A DNA stretch of 64,000 nucleotides from Bartonella sp. ML70XJBT.G (GTDB lineage Bacteria > Pseudomonadota > Alphaproteobacteria > Rhizobiales > Rhizobiaceae). Positions 8,744 to 19,739 of the stretch are shown one piece after another (within the stretch, counting starts at the first letter, position 1; each line of letters begins with the position of its first letter). The notes below the pieces were generated by a model. That model saw nothing but the letters and a program-made list of their open reading frames with translations. It had not been told where the DNA came from and searched no databases. The position numbers and the translations under genes were made by a program. The DNA is taken from assembly GCF_028618575.1 (NCBI RefSeq), contig NZ_JAQITA010000012.1, forward strand, positions 16,210 through 80,209. The letters are read 5' to 3'.

Positions 8744-10144
8744 TTAATTTAACCTTTGCTGGTATTTTAATTTATTTTGATTTTTCTTTAGATTGTAAAT
8801 TTTAAGGATATAGAAACAAATAACAAGCCAAGTAATCCAGCTAATGCCCACGATCAAAACTGGCCGCGTATCATCGAAAAACCATAATAGAATAAAGATG
8901 AAAATCATAAATAAAACAGAAAAAAATGATCCTATCGGCCACAATGGAATTGGAAATTTTAAACTACATTGTACTTCTTTAGACATTTTAAGCCGCATAA
9001 AAATTTGCGAAAGTAAAATCATCATCCAGACAAAAACTGTTGCAAATGTTGCCATTGCTGCAATAAGAAAAAAGAGACCTTCATGATAAAAATAATTAAG
9101 CACAACGCCAAGAAGGAAGATGATAAAGATCAAAACAATCACAAGAATTGGTATACCGTTTTTTGATAAATGTTGAAATTTTTTTAAAGCATAACCTTCT
9201 TGCGATAAGCCATGTATCATACGACAGGCACCATACATTCCACTATTCATCGCTGAAATAGCTGCTGTAACAATAACAATGTTCAAAATATTCGCCGCAT
9301 ATGAAATTCCAAGATTTTCAAAAATTGACACAAAAGGACTATCCATAAGACCAATTTTATTCCAAGGATAAAGGGACATTAAAATAGCTAACGTCATGAT
9401 ATAAAAAAGCAAAACACGAATTGGAGTAGAATTAATTGCCTTTGAGATTGTTTGATGAGGATTTTGTACTTCCATCACTGCCATCCCAATGATTTCTATC
9501 CCACCAAAAGCAAAGACAACAACACTAAAACAAGCCAAAAAACCAAACCAGCCATTGGGAAAAATACCACCATTTTCCCATAAGTTGTGAACACCGATAG
9601 TAGAAGAATTCGTATTTGTATCCCAACCAAATAAAATTATTGCTATACCCAAAATAATCATTGCAATAATAGCAATAATTTTAATGGATGACAGCCAAAA
9701 CTCTAGTTCGCCATATACTTCTACTGCAGCTAAATTAATCCCTGTAATGATCAGTGTAATGCTAAGTGCCCATATCCAAGGTGCAACCTGAGGGTACCAA
9801 AAGCCCATATAAGTTGCAAAAGCTGTAATGTCAGCTAAACCAACAAGAATCATTTCAAATACATATGTCCATCCCGTTAAAAAACCAGCCAACGGTGATA
9901 TATAATTTGCAGCATAACGGGCAAAAGAACCGGGCATTGGATTATAAATAATCATCTCACCAAGTGCTCGCATAACCATAAAAATAGCTAAACCAGCAAT
10001 ACAATAGGCAATCAAAACACTTGGACCAGCAAGCTTAATCGCTTGTGCTGATCCATAAAACAGACCTGTACCAATAGCAGAGCCAAGAGCTAAAAAAATA
10101 ACTTGACGCTTGTTCATGCCCCGTTTCAGTTCATTTGTTGCCAT
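8744..10144 (-). CDS. Amino-acid permease (APC superfamily), possible histidine/proline importer
   Basis: This 466-residue integral membrane protein has about 12 hydrophobic helices. The N-terminus LKRGMNKRQVIFLALGSAIGTGLFYGS contains the GSAIGTGLF signature of the amino-acid transporter (AAT) branch of the APC superfamily, an unwound TM1 substrate site. FGGIEIIGMAVMEVQNP around residue 210 is the conserved TM6 region of ProY/GabP/HutT-like permeases. It should be a proton-coupled inner-membrane importer. The next gene but one upstream on the same strand is histidine ammonia-lyase, which makes histidine a reasonable substrate; by sequence alone proline or another neutral amino acid is equally possible. 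It is separated from hutH by a small gene and two spacers, so it probably has its own promoter in the 480-base upstream region. Confidence 0.85.
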   Translation of the reverse strand: MATNELKRGMNKRQVIFLALGSAIGTGLFYGSAQAIKLAGPSVLIAYCIAGLAIFMVMRALGEMIIYNPMPGSFARYAANYISPLAGFLTGWTYVFEMILVGLADITAFATYMGFWYPQVAPWIWALSITLIITGINLAAVEVYGELEFWLSSIKIIAIIAMIILGIAIILFGWDTNTNSSTIGVHNLWENGGIFPNGWFGFLACFSVVVFAFGGIEIIGMAVMEVQNPHQTISKAINSTPIRVLLFYIMTLAILMSLYPWNKIGLMDSPFVSIFENLGISYAANILNIVIVTAAISAMNSGMYGACRMIHGLSQEGYALKKFQHLSKNGIPILVIVLIFIIFLLGVVLNYFYHEGLFFLIAAMATFATVFVWMMILLSQIFMRLKMSKEVQCSLKFPIPLWPIGSFFSVLFMIFIFILLWFFDDTRPVLIVGISWITWLVICFYILKIYNLKKNQNKLKYQQRLN

Positions 10145-10625
10145 TTTTTTCCTTCTTCATTGAATTTTGATAAAACGTTTACTACAGCACTAACTCTATG
10201 ATAAATAAAACCTCATATTTCTCTCAAAAATATATTTTAAAAAGTATAAAACACTGGCTTACCAGACATTTTGTCTTAGGCAGTGGAAAATACTTTTATT
10301 GCGAATGATCCAAGCTTTTTATAGCCTACAATCGCACATCATTTCATTGAGATAACGTGATAATGAATTTTTTTACAATTGTCATTTAATTCGTTTCGTA
10401 TTTTCTATTTTTTACAGAAAAATAAAATTTATTATAATACGAATTCCCTTACTTTCTTTTCAGCACATTAAAATAGAAGCTTAAAAACTTCTACCATAGC
10501 AGTTGGGCGTAAGTATGTTATTTTTTTGTTTTTTCGCAAATTCTCTTACTTTGTAGCTCATAACAATAAAAAACTATCATAGTAGCCTATAAAACAACTT
10601 GCTAATATGGAACGCAATAACTTCA
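10145..10625. other. Spacer upstream of the amino-acid permease
   Basis: About 480 AT-rich bases, presumably holding the permease promoter and leader. I see no gene and no riboswitch class I can name. Confidence 0.4.
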
Positions 10626-10988
10626 TCAGTGATAGAGTGAATCTCGCCAATTATAAAAAGCTTGCGAAAATCTAGCACTTACCCATCTCTTAAGGACTGC
10701 GACTGTCTTCAATGCAATTCCTCCAAGAAAAACAGCTATTGCGGTAAAAATAACCTTTTCACCTTTTTTCTCAGTAATAGATTGACCATTTTCTCCAGCA
10801 CTTTGACCTGAAATAATAATGAACGCTCCATTTGTTTTTTGAAAGAAAATATCTTTCCTTTGTGGTCCTACGGTAATGAAAATATTCTCTTGAGATCTCT
10901 CCCACCAAATTTTTGCATTCCCCTCTACGACTGATAAAAAATACAAAATGATAGATGTTAGAATAGATAATTTATTTTTTGCTAACAT
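10626..10988 (-). CDS. Small membrane/secreted protein, function unknown
   Basis: I choose the ATG at 10988 (120 residues, starting MLAKNKLSILTSI) because AAGGAAAAAG lies just upstream; a longer frame reaches 11042 but adds an unlikely leader. The N-terminus is a signal peptide or signal anchor (ILTSIILYFLSVVEGNA, possible cleavage after NA). A polar central part contains IWWERSQENIFITVGPQRK. A second hydrophobic segment (VIFTAIAVFLGGIALKTVAVL, about residues 78-98) is followed by a positively charged tail, so the tail would face the cytoplasm. It lies between hutH and the permease on the same strand but with large spacers on both sides. No family is recognised; it may be genus-specific. Confidence 0.55.
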   Translation of the reverse strand: MLAKNKLSILTSIILYFLSVVEGNAKIWWERSQENIFITVGPQRKDIFFQKTNGAFIIISGQSAGENGQSITEKKGEKVIFTAIAVFLGGIALKTVAVLKRWVSARFSQAFYNWRDSLYH

Positions 10989-11380
10989 TTCTTTTTCCTT
11001 TGTGTTTATTTTAAAATACAAATAAGTAAGTATTAAACGCATAAGGATCTAAAAATAGAAATATAGCTAATAAAAATATTAACTTTAATTGTTAACAATA
11101 AGTATAATACAATTTTATGAGTTCGACAATTTAAGAGAAAAATAACATGACAGGACTATTGGAAAAATATTAAAAATACTGCTCTTATAAATTTGTGTTT
11201 GTAAATCACATCACCGAAAAGATAATGTTGGCAATATAACTGAAAACACCTTTTCAATATATCAGCAAATAAATGAGCACAGATTTGTTTAGTTGTGCAA
11301 AGTCTCATTATGAAGCCACAAACGTTGTATGAGAAAGCCAATAGTTAAATGGCTTTCTTTATAAACTTTAAAAACAAATA
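10989..11380. other. Spacer between hutH and the small membrane-protein gene
   Basis: About 390 bases, AT-rich, apparently non-coding. A 61-codon minus-strand frame at 11156-11341 has no ribosome site or recognisable motif. The region may contain the end of the hutH transcript and the start of the next. Confidence 0.4.
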
Positions 11381-12919
11381 TTATTGGGGATACAATGGAG
11401 GAAAAATTGTTTCGGGTAAAATGGATAATAAGTACCCTTCACGCACAAGTATATGTGCTTTATGAAGATCTGGAGCCATGTAGCGATCTTCCTTAAGAGT
11501 GTCAATATTTTTGCGTAGATGCTCCATAACAGTCTGTAGGAAAAAACTTGTTTTCAAAGGTGTACGATATTCAATTCCTTGTGCTGCAACAAGCGTTTCA
11601 ATGCCAATAATGGTAAAAAGGTTTTCACTCATTGCCAATAACCGGCGAGCACCATGGCAGGCCATTGAAACGTGATCTTCCTGATTTGCGGATGTCGGCG
11701 TTGAATCTACAGAAGCAGGATGTGCCATTTGTTTATTTTCAGACATTAAAGCAGCAGAAGTTACTTCAGCAATCATAAAACCTGAATGAAGACCGGCATT
11801 TTGCGCTAAAAAAGCTGGAAGCCCATAAGAAACTGCTGGATCAACCATAAGAGCGATACGCCTTTGGCAAATAGAGCCTATTTCACATAAAGCAAGAGCG
11901 ATTTGATCAGCAGCAAATGCTACAGGTTCAGCATGAAAATTTCCTCCCGATATTACTGCTCCATCACTTAAAATCAAGGGATTATCTGTAACTGCATTTG
12001 CTTCAATAATAAGTGTTTTTGCTGCGGCAATAAGAACATCAAAACATGCTCCCATAACTTGTGGTTGGCAACGTATACAGTAAGGGTCTTGTACACGATC
12101 ATCGTCACGTAAATGTGTAGCTCGAATTTCTGAATCCTTTAAAAGCTTTTCTAATGTTTGTGATACAGCAATCTGCCCATAATGGCCTCGTAAAATATGA
12201 ATATCGGGATGAAATGGTGCTGTTGATCCCATAATAGCGTCTGTTGTCAAAGCCCCCGCAAGAAGTCCACCGCACAATGCACGATGACTACGGAAAAGAC
12301 CTGCAAGAGCAAGTGCTGTCGATGTTTGGGTACCATTTATAAGAGCCAAACCTTCTTTTGCCTCTAAAACAATAGGAGATAATCCTGCTTTTTCTAAAGC
12401 TGCAGCTCCACTCATGCGCGTATTTTGAAAAAATGCTTCTCCCTCTCCCATCATAACAGCAGCCATGTGAGCAAGTGGGGCAAGATCACCTGATGCACCA
12501 ACAGATCCCTTTTCAGGGATGACAGGAATAACACCTTTTGCAAGCATATTTTCTAGTAAATGTATCAACTCTAAACGAACACCAGAAGCACCTCTTCCCA
12601 AAGAAAGAAGCTTTAAAGTCATTATCAAACGGACAATATTTTCAGTTAACGGTTCTCCCACCCCACAACAATGTGATAAAATAAGATTTCTTTGTAAAAT
12701 GGCGACTTCGCTTGCATCAATTTTAATCGAAGCTAATTTACCAAAACCAGTATTGATACCATAAACTGGCTCACTACCCGCAGAAATTTCAGCAATACGC
12801 TCTGCTCCCTTTACAATCGATAAATGTGTATCGCTGTGAAGTTTACTTACTTCACCATTGAAATAAACAGCTTCAAGTTCACGAAGTGTTACCTCAGTAG
12901 GTTTTAATATGATCGCCAT
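11381..12919 (-). CDS. hutH: Histidine ammonia-lyase
   Basis: Converts L-histidine to urocanate and ammonia, the first step of histidine degradation. The 512-residue length is normal for the family. [14 protein letters not shown] at residues 138-151 contains the Ala142-Ser143-Gly144 triad that cyclises into the MIO electrophile. The N-terminal [11 protein letters not shown] (residues 53-63) carries the conserved active-site tyrosine, and [18 protein letters not shown] and QEDHVSMA are further family signatures. The ATG at 12919 matches the usual start. No hutU, hutI, hutG or hutC gene is adjacent, so in this window the enzyme would only yield urocanate and ammonia; the rest may be elsewhere or absent. 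A tyrosine or phenylalanine ammonia-lyase specificity cannot be fully excluded, but the sequence is closest in character to HutH. Confidence 0.9.
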   Translation of the reverse strand: MAIILKPTEVTLRELEAVYFNGEVSKLHSDTHLSIVKGAERIAEISAGSEPVYGINTGFGKLASIKIDASEVAILQRNLILSHCCGVGEPLTENIVRLIMTLKLLSLGRGASGVRLELIHLLENMLAKGVIPVIPEKGSVGASGDLAPLAHMAAVMMGEGEAFFQNTRMSGAAALEKAGLSPIVLEAKEGLALINGTQTSTALALAGLFRSHRALCGGLLAGALTTDAIMGSTAPFHPDIHILRGHYGQIAVSQTLEKLLKDSEIRATHLRDDDRVQDPYCIRCQPQVMGACFDVLIAAAKTLIIEANAVTDNPLILSDGAVISGGNFHAEPVAFAADQIALALCEIGSICQRRIALMVDPAVSYGLPAFLAQNAGLHSGFMIAEVTSAALMSENKQMAHPASVDSTPTSANQEDHVSMACHGARRLLAMSENLFTIIGIETLVAAQGIEYRTPLKTSFFLQTVMEHLRKNIDTLKEDRYMAPDLHKAHILVREGYLLSILPETIFPPLYPQ

Positions 12920-13847
12920 AATTTTCTTTCTTGTTTATTGAATATGATACTTAATATCACTAGGCTTTTCTATAAAAATATAAAAAGCTATGGAAACTCT
13001 GTGAGAAGAATTCAAACCAATCAGATAATAAATTCTGTTCATTGTTCTTTAATTTATAAAGAGCAAAACAAATCAGTTTTCTTTATTTTCTTAAAGAAAC
13101 CCATGATACATGTCTTTTCAACAGCCCTAAACCAAAATCTGCTTTTTTGTTATTTGAAGAATTTGCTTATATTTTCTGCGCATGAATCCCCCCATAAATA
13201 ATAAAAATCCAGTAAATTTTGATATTTTAAAATATCAATAAAAAATAACTATACTCACTTATAATACAAACAATACATTTATTATCATTAAATATAAGTT
13301 AAAATAAATTATAGAATATAAAAACTAATCCTATAAAGCTGTCTTTAATAAGATGTATTTTAATATTTATATAGATGTTATTAACATAAAAGACATTTTA
13401 TATTTAAATCATTATGATAATAATATTTACTTTTAGAGCACACTTTGCAAATTTATGACAAGGTGATAAAAATACTCAGATAATAAAAAGAATATTTTTT
13501 TCACAGTCAAAAAAGAAAAAATAATTATACAATGCAATTACGCATTTGAACAAGATAACTATAAAGCGGCACCATTTTACCCATGAGTTTTGTACAATAT
13601 TTTTTAAGCGAATAACAAAGGAAAATGGTTTGACATAATGAACTCTTTCATAATACCTCCCTCTCCTTTAATTCAATATTCAACATAATTGACAGAAAAG
13701 GTTATATAGAAAACACAATATATTCTTCTAAAATTATTTTTTCGTATATAACTTAACAGAAAATTCTCACAATTTTTTTAATAAAGACAGCTTTATTTCT
13801 TCTCAGACCATATGCTCACCAAAATAATATGAGATAGAACAAAAGAG
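12920..13847. other. Long AT-rich spacer between hutH and tRNA-Arg
   Basis: Over 900 bases with no credible gene. The 87-codon plus frame at 12938-13201 is low-complexity and lacks a ribosome site. The middle (about 13200-13460) is almost all A and T. The hutH promoter should lie near the left end. Confidence 0.45.
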
Positions 13848-13924
13848 TGGTGCACCCGACAGAATTCGAATCTGTGACCTCTGCCTTCGGAGGGCAGCGC
13901 TCTATCCAACTGAGCTACGGGTGC
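13848..13924 (-). tRNA. tRNA-Arg (anticodon CCG)
   Basis: On the minus strand the sequence folds into a full cloverleaf: acceptor stem GCACCCG/CGGGTGC, D arm GCTCAGTTGGATAGAGC, anticodon stem CTGCC/GGCAG with loop CTCCGAA giving anticodon CCG, a five-base variable region, and T arm ACAGA/TCTGT with loop TTCGAAT. The discriminator is A and the 3' CCA is encoded (complement of 13848-13850). It reads CGG arginine codons. It stands alone with AT-rich sequence on both sides. Confidence 0.97.
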
Positions 13925-14180
13925 TTATAATTGAACAGTAGTCTTTTAACTGATCATACTCGCAGCTGCAATAATGAATTCTTATTCTTTTTAAAATAGA
14001 TGTTCATGGGTTTATATCACGATACAATTTTTTTATTCTCTTCTGTATGATAGATTACCTGAAACAAATCAATTTTCAGACATAATGCTTTTTCTTACAA
14101 AAACGTTTTTTTATGATACAGTTTTAAAACTTCCCCTCAATAGGCTAAAAAATAAACTGTGAATATCAGGATAATTCTTA

Positions 14181-14954
14181 ATGATGACATTACCAAATCG
14201 CTTTCATTTCATTTCTGCCGAAACGGAAGAAGCTATCAAAGCTACTGATAAATTAATTTCTGCTTACGGTCATTCTTCTTTAAAAGAAGCTGACGTTGTG
14301 ATTGCAATCGGTGGTGATGGAACGATGTTACAAACAGTACGGGAGATTATGAACACAGGAAAACCTATTTATGGTATGAATCAAGGTTCTGTAGGATTTC
14401 TTATGAATGAATTTCATGAAAAGAAATTGCCAAATCGTATTGCTGCCGCGCATAAAAAGGAAATTCATCCCTTACGCATGATTGCAGAAGCTGAATGTCA
14501 AGGAACCATTGAAGCATTAGCAATCAATGAAGTTTCTCTTTTTCGTCAATCCTATCAAGCAGCAAAAATTCGCATTAGCATTGACGGCAATATACGTATG
14601 GAACAACTAATTTGTGATGGTATTCTTGTTGCCACCCCAGCAGGATCTACAGCATATAATTTATCCGCACAAGGCCCTATTTTACCGCTCATGGCTCCGT
14701 TGATGGCACTCACTCCTGTTAGTCCCTTTCGCCCACGACGTTGGCATGGTGCATTACTGCCCAATACGGCAACAATACGTTTTGATATGCTCGAATCTGA
14801 TAAACGTCCCGTCAATGCAGCTGCTGATAATGTTGAAGTTAAATCTGTTCACTCCGTCACTATTTTAACCGCAACAGAAATAACAGCTTCAATTCTTTTT
14901 GATGCTAATCATTCATGGGATGAGCGTATTTTATCAGAACAATTTCGCTATTAA
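14181..14954 (+). CDS. nadK: NAD kinase
   Basis: Phosphorylates NAD+ to NADP+ in the cytoplasm. The 257-residue protein has the ATP-binding GGDGTML motif at residues 44-50, GSVGFLMNEF near 71-80, NEVSLFR, and the GSTAYNLSAQGPI motif (the conserved GSTAYxxSAGGP of the NAD site, here with Gln replacing the second Ala). The length is typical of the short alphaproteobacterial enzyme. Two ATGs stand in tandem at 14181 and 14184, and either may be used; no strong ribosome site is visible. The gene is monocistronic, between tRNA-Arg and a divergent-spaced helicase gene on the same strand. Confidence 0.93.
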   Translation: MMTLPNRFHFISAETEEAIKATDKLISAYGHSSLKEADVVIAIGGDGTMLQTVREIMNTGKPIYGMNQGSVGFLMNEFHEKKLPNRIAAAHKKEIHPLRMIAEAECQGTIEALAINEVSLFRQSYQAAKIRISIDGNIRMEQLICDGILVATPAGSTAYNLSAQGPILPLMAPLMALTPVSPFRPRRWHGALLPNTATIRFDMLESDKRPVNAAADNVEVKSVHSVTILTATEITASILFDANHSWDERILSEQFRY

Positions 14955-15098
14955 ATATTGTATTATGTTCTCTATGTGTATATGGCTGTTATAGTTGACT
15001 TTTTGTGAAGTCGCCTTAACCCCTCTAGAGTAGTGTAATATTTAATTTCACGAATAGTTCAATAGCGAAATTAAAATCGCAAAGCAATTGATAAAAAA

Positions 15099-16502
15099 AT
15101 GATAGAACCTTTAAACAGTTTTGATGATTTGGGTCTTTCCACAAAGGTTATTAAAGCCATAAAATCAGTGGGATATACGGTTCCAACACCTATTCAGAGT
15201 GAGACGATCCCCCATGTCCTTCAAAGAAAAGATGTTTTAGGAATTGCTCAAACAGGAACGGGAAAAACTGCTTCTTTTGTTTTGCCTATGCTCACATTGC
15301 TTGAAAAAGGTCGTGCAAGAGCACGAATGCCTCGTACTCTCATACTAGAACCAACTAGGGAGCTTGCAGCCCAAGTTGAAGAAAATTTTGATAAATATGG
15401 AATAAATCATCGTTTAAATGTTGCATTATTGATTGGTGGCGTTTCTTTTGAACAGCAAGATCGTAAACTTGAACGGGGGGCTGATGTACTTATAGCAACA
15501 CCAGGACGCCTTCTTGATCATTTTGAACGCGGTAAATTGCTCCTTATGGGAGTTGAAATTCTTGTTATCGATGAAGCTGATCGCATGTTGGACATGGGAT
15601 TTATTCCTGATATTGAACGCATCTGTAAAATAACGCCTTTTACACGTCAAACTTTGTTCTTTTCTGCAACAATGGCACCAGAAATCAGTAAACTGACACA
15701 GCAATTTTTACATGCTCCTGTATCTATTGAAGTTACAAAAGCTTCCTCAACAGCAAGCACAATTACACAACGGCTCGTCAAATCTGGAAATAAGGCATGG
15801 GATAAAAGAGCAGTTTTACGAGAACTTATTCATAATGAAGGCGATGAACTTAAAAATGCTATTATTTTCTGTAATAGAAAGAGAGATATTTCTGAACTTT
15901 TTAGATCACTCGTAAGATATAATTTTAGTGTAGGCGCACTTCATGGAGATATGGACCAATATTCGCGCACCAACACACTAACAGATTTTAAAAATAATAA
16001 ACTCAAACTTCTTGTTGCTTCTGATGTTGCTGCTCGTGGACTTGATATCCCAGCTGTAAGCCACGTTTTCAACTATGACGTTCCTACACATGCTGAAGAT
16101 TATATTCATCGAATTGGTCGTACAGGGCGTGCGAATCGTAGTGGAAAAGCTTTTACTATCGTTACAAAAGCGGATCAAAAATATATTAGTGCCATTGAAG
16201 AAATGAGTAACGAAAAAATTGAATGGCTCAATGGAGATCTCTCCACATTAACAACAGATGATCAAGGAAATGATGGCATTGTAAAGACAAAATCTCCAAA
16301 ATCATTAAAGAAAACCGCGTCAAAAGGGACTATCATTCAAACTAAAAAAAACTTAAAAGATGATAGGGCAGATTATATTCAAACCACAAAGAATATATCA
16401 AAGTTTTCTGAACAACACCATCCTCGAAAAAACAAGGTGTCTTCTCCCTCTGGATTTGGGGATGATATCCCAGCATTTATGCTCATAAAAATCCGCAATT
16501 AA
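15099..16502 (+). CDS. DEAD-box ATP-dependent RNA helicase (RhlE-like)
   Basis: This 467-residue helicase has all the DEAD-box motifs in order: the Q motif (TPIQ), AQTGTGKT (Walker A), PTRELA, TPGR, DEADRMLDMGF (Walker B), SAT, then in the second domain IIFCNRKRD, DVAARGLDIP and HRIGRTGRANRSG. The last 90 residues form a polar, Lys/Ser/Thr-rich tail, as in RhlE-type enzymes, which likely adds nonspecific RNA affinity. It should unwind short RNA duplexes in ribosome assembly or mRNA turnover in the cytoplasm. It converges on gltX with about 60 bases between the stop codons. Which paralogue (RhlE, DeaD, SrmB) it corresponds to functionally is not determined by sequence. Confidence 0.9.
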   Translation: MIEPLNSFDDLGLSTKVIKAIKSVGYTVPTPIQSETIPHVLQRKDVLGIAQTGTGKTASFVLPMLTLLEKGRARARMPRTLILEPTRELAAQVEENFDKYGINHRLNVALLIGGVSFEQQDRKLERGADVLIATPGRLLDHFERGKLLLMGVEILVIDEADRMLDMGFIPDIERICKITPFTRQTLFFSATMAPEISKLTQQFLHAPVSIEVTKASSTASTITQRLVKSGNKAWDKRAVLRELIHNEGDELKNAIIFCNRKRDISELFRSLVRYNFSVGALHGDMDQYSRTNTLTDFKNNKLKLLVASDVAARGLDIPAVSHVFNYDVPTHAEDYIHRIGRTGRANRSGKAFTIVTKADQKYISAIEEMSNEKIEWLNGDLSTLTTDDQGNDGIVKTKSPKSLKKTASKGTIIQTKKNLKDDRADYIQTTKNISKFSEQHHPRKNKVSSPSGFGDDIPAFMLIKIRN

Positions 16503-16563
16503 ACGGAAAAATTCTTTTCTTGGAAAAGACAAAAAAGAATAAAATGTTTTTAAAAAGCTGCTC

Positions 16564-17943
16564 TTACGCGCTTTGAAGTGTCAGCCTTTTAATGATCTTC
16601 TCGCGCCCTAAAAGCGGTAAAAGTTTCCCCATTTCAGGACCATGATCCATTCGAGTAAGAGCCTGACGTAAGGGCATAAACAACGCTTTCCCACTACGAC
16701 CTGTTTTTTCTTTTAAAGCTTTTGTCCAAACTTTCCAGCTTTCATCATTCAGCACACCCTCAGGCAAGAAATCCAGTGATTGACGGACGAATGCACGATC
16801 CTCAACCGGCACTGTATCAAAATGCTTATCATCATGAATAATTTCCCACCATAAGACAGCATCATTCACTTTATCAATATTGCTTCTTATCGCATTCCAA
16901 AAATATTCCGCCTTTTCTCCCTTAATAGAAAGACTTTCAAGGCGTGTTTTAACTTCTGCATAAGTTAATTCATGGACAAGATGACGATTTAAAGCAACAA
17001 GATCAGCAGTATCAAATTTTGCAACGGATCTTGATGTGTCCTGTAGGTTAAAATGTTTTAAAAGCGCTGTTTGATGAGGATAGGGATGCACATTTTGCGA
17101 TGTTCCAATCAAAACCGCAAAACATTGAATAACTATAGATTCAAATCCTTCCGCTCGTAAAGAGCGAATAGAAAGATCATTGTTCCGCTTGGATAGTCCT
17201 TTTCCTAAAACTGTTGTCAATAAATTGAAATGGCCAAAGATTGGTAATTCTGCACCAAGAGCTTTAAAAAGAGCAATCTGAACACCCGTATTGGTAATGT
17301 GATCATCGCCACGAATAATGTGTGTAATGGCCATGTCTATATCATCAACGACAGAGGGCAATGTATAAAGGTAACTCTCATCTTCACGAATGAGAACAGG
17401 ATCTGAAAGAGATGCCAAATCAATTGTCTGTTTTCCTTTTACCGCATCATCCCAGCAAATTTCTGTTCGCTTTGTTTGTAAAGGATTATTTTCAAAATTG
17501 GGAAGAAGAAAACGCCAATGAGGTTTACGACCTTGCGATTCAAATAATTTTTTATCCTCTGCTGTTAATTTCAATGCAGAACGATCATAAATAGGAGGCA
17601 ATTTACGAGAAAGTTGGATTTTACGACGCCGCTCTAATTCTTCAGCGGTCTCATAACAGGGATAAAGAAGACCACTTTGTTTGAGAGTTTTTGCAACTTC
17701 ATCATATCGAGGAAACCGTTTAGATTGATAATAAACCTCATCCGGTTGAATATTAAGCCACTCAAGATCAACGGCGATAGCATCAATATATTCCTGTCTA
17801 GAACGTTCAACATCTGTATCATCATAGCGCAAAATAAATGTTCCATTCTGCGCTTGTGCATAAAGCCAGTTGAAGAGGGCACTACGGATATTGCCAATGT
17901 GAATATAACCTGTTGGAGAAGGTGCAAAACGAACTCTTACCAT
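16564..17943 (-). CDS. gltX: Glutamyl-tRNA synthetase (copy 1)
   Basis: Class I aminoacyl-tRNA synthetase that charges tRNA with glutamate. From the ATG at 17943 the protein starts [20 protein letters not shown], with the HIGH-type motif HIGN at residues 15-18. [18 protein letters not shown] carries the KMSKS-type motif (LSKR). Length is 459 residues. A longer frame begins at a TTG (17958) that overlaps the nadE stop, but the family start at [10 protein letters not shown] is preferred. The window holds a second gltX at 26957. Having two GluRS enzymes is common in alphaproteobacteria lacking GlnRS, where glutamine-tRNA is made by misacylation and GatCAB. Which copy handles tRNA-Gln cannot be read here. 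The gene lies 11 bases downstream of nadE and is probably cotranscribed with it. Confidence 0.93.
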   Translation of the reverse strand: MVRVRFAPSPTGYIHIGNIRSALFNWLYAQAQNGTFILRYDDTDVERSRQEYIDAIAVDLEWLNIQPDEVYYQSKRFPRYDEVAKTLKQSGLLYPCYETAEELERRRKIQLSRKLPPIYDRSALKLTAEDKKLFESQGRKPHWRFLLPNFENNPLQTKRTEICWDDAVKGKQTIDLASLSDPVLIREDESYLYTLPSVVDDIDMAITHIIRGDDHITNTGVQIALFKALGAELPIFGHFNLLTTVLGKGLSKRNNDLSIRSLRAEGFESIVIQCFAVLIGTSQNVHPYPHQTALLKHFNLQDTSRSVAKFDTADLVALNRHLVHELTYAEVKTRLESLSIKGEKAEYFWNAIRSNIDKVNDAVLWWEIIHDDKHFDTVPVEDRAFVRQSLDFLPEGVLNDESWKVWTKALKEKTGRSGKALFMPLRQALTRMDHGPEMGKLLPLLGREKIIKRLTLQSA

Positions 17944-17954
17944 AAAAACAACAC

Positions 17955-19616
17955 TCAATTCTTATCGCGAAAACGATTAACAATAGGATAACGACGATCA
18001 CGTCCAAAGTTCTTGTAACTGATCTTTACACCAGGTGCTGATTGTCGCCTTTTGTACTCTGCACTATAGAGAAGATCTTCAATTTTCTCAACCGTTTCGC
18101 GTGAATACCCACGTTTAACAATATCATAAACACTCATGTCATCTTCCACAAGAGATTGCAAGATATCATCTAAGACAGAATAAGGAGGAAGAGAATCTTC
18201 ATCTTTTTGATTTTCACGAAGCTCTGCGGAAGGTGCCTTTTCTATAATACGAGAAGGAATTACAATTCCCTCTGGTCCCTTTAAATTTTGCAAGTGGTTT
18301 TTATTGCGCCACTGTGCCAATGCATAGACCTGTGTTTTATAAATGTCTTTAAGAGGATTAAAACCTCCATTCATATCACCATAAAGCGTCGCATATCCCA
18401 CAGCCATTTCCGATTTATTACCTGTCGTTACCAACATTGAACCAAATTTATTTGAAAGCGCCATCAAAACAATGCCGCGTATACGACTTTGAAGATTTTC
18501 TTCTGTCACATCAGATGGTAAGCCTAAAAAAACAGGCGTCATTATATTCAAAAAAGCCTCAACAGGTTGCACAATCGGTATCACTTCATAACGACACCCT
18601 AAAAGATCTGCACATTCTTTGGCATCTTGCAATGATTTTTGTGAAGTATAATGATAAGGCATCATTACGGTGCGAACCCTTTCAGCACCAAGGGCATCTA
18701 CCGCCATTACCGCACAAAGAGCTGAATCAATTCCTCCTGAAAGACCAAGAACAACATCCTTAAAGCGATTTTTATTGACGTAGTCTTTCAACCCCAAAAC
18801 ACAAGCTTGGTAATCAGCAGCTAACCCATTGAAAAAAAAATCATTTGGACCAGAAATACACTGCCATCCTCGTTCTTTTCGTTGCCAATGGTTTATAGCA
18901 ACATGGCTTTCAAAATGTTTCATTTGAAAAACGATTTTGCCTTGCCCATTCAACGCAAAAGATCCCCCATCAAAAACCAGCTCATCCTGACCACCTATTT
19001 GATTAGCATAAATAACCGGTATGCCGGATTGAAGAACTTGCTTACGTACAACTTCTATTCGTTTTAGTGTTTTATCACGTTGATAGGGAGACCCATTAAG
19101 GGCGAGAATAACCTCAGCTCCTTTATTAGCAAGTTCTGCACAAAGAGAAAAATCATTCCAAATATCTTCACAAATCACGACACCGAGTTTTAGCCCGTGA
19201 TAGACGATAGGCTCAGGACGAGGACCTGGAGAAAATAGCCTCTTTTCGTCAAATTCAGCATAATTAGGTAAATCAAACTTCAAGCTTTCAAAAACAATTT
19301 GTCCTTCATCAAGAAGAACGACACCATTGTAATTTTTGTTATTACGCTCTAGCGGAAGACCAATGATAATTCCTGGCCCCTCTTTTGTTCTCTTTGCTAA
19401 TTTTTTAACAGCTTCTTCACATTTTTTGATAAAAGCGGGTTTAAGAACAAGATCTTCCGGTGGATAAGCACTTATAAAAAGCTCCGTGAATAAAACAAGA
19501 TCAGCACCCTCTTCCTTCGCCTGCTGATGCGCCATTACAGCAAGAGAAAGATTTCCCTCAATATCACCGACAACAGGATTTAATTGGGCAATTGCTACCC
19601 GAAAATCATTTTTCAT
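17955..19616 (-). CDS. nadE: NAD+ synthase, glutamine-hydrolysing
   Basis: Makes NAD+ from nicotinate adenine dinucleotide, ATP and glutamine, the last step of NAD synthesis. It is a two-domain fusion. The N-terminal nitrilase-like glutaminase has the Glu-Lys-Cys triad: FTELF (Glu), [16 protein letters not shown] (Lys) and VVICEDIW (Cys). The C-terminal synthetase has the ATP pyrophosphatase loop [12 protein letters not shown] at about residue 290 and [19 protein letters not shown] further on. I use the ATG at 19616 (starting [14 protein letters not shown]), where the family homology begins; a start five codons upstream at 19631 is also open. Length (about 553) is normal for the glutamine-dependent form. 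It precedes gltX closely on the same strand. Confidence 0.94.
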   Translation of the reverse strand: MKNDFRVAIAQLNPVVGDIEGNLSLAVMAHQQAKEEGADLVLFTELFISAYPPEDLVLKPAFIKKCEEAVKKLAKRTKEGPGIIIGLPLERNNKNYNGVVLLDEGQIVFESLKFDLPNYAEFDEKRLFSPGPRPEPIVYHGLKLGVVICEDIWNDFSLCAELANKGAEVILALNGSPYQRDKTLKRIEVVRKQVLQSGIPVIYANQIGGQDELVFDGGSFALNGQGKIVFQMKHFESHVAINHWQRKERGWQCISGPNDFFFNGLAADYQACVLGLKDYVNKNRFKDVVLGLSGGIDSALCAVMAVDALGAERVRTVMMPYHYTSQKSLQDAKECADLLGCRYEVIPIVQPVEAFLNIMTPVFLGLPSDVTEENLQSRIRGIVLMALSNKFGSMLVTTGNKSEMAVGYATLYGDMNGGFNPLKDIYKTQVYALAQWRNKNHLQNLKGPEGIVIPSRIIEKAPSAELRENQKDEDSLPPYSVLDDILQSLVEDDMSVYDIVKRGYSRETVEKIEDLLYSAEYKRRQSAPGVKISYKNFGRDRRYPIVNRFRDKN

Positions 19617-19739
19617 AAGCCTTTGTATCATTTCATCTGTTTGGTGACTACAACTCTGTTGTAATTATCAGAAACATTTCTTTTTCCAAAGAATCTATTT
19701 TCCTATAAGTCGTAAAAAAAAATACTATACCCTTTTTGT

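Noticed and set aside
11156..11341. 61-codon minus frame between hutH and the small membrane-protein gene
   Set aside because: Too short, no ribosome site and no motif.
12938..13201. 87-codon plus frame upstream of hutH
   Set aside because: Low-complexity AT-rich translation with no ribosome site; likely chance.
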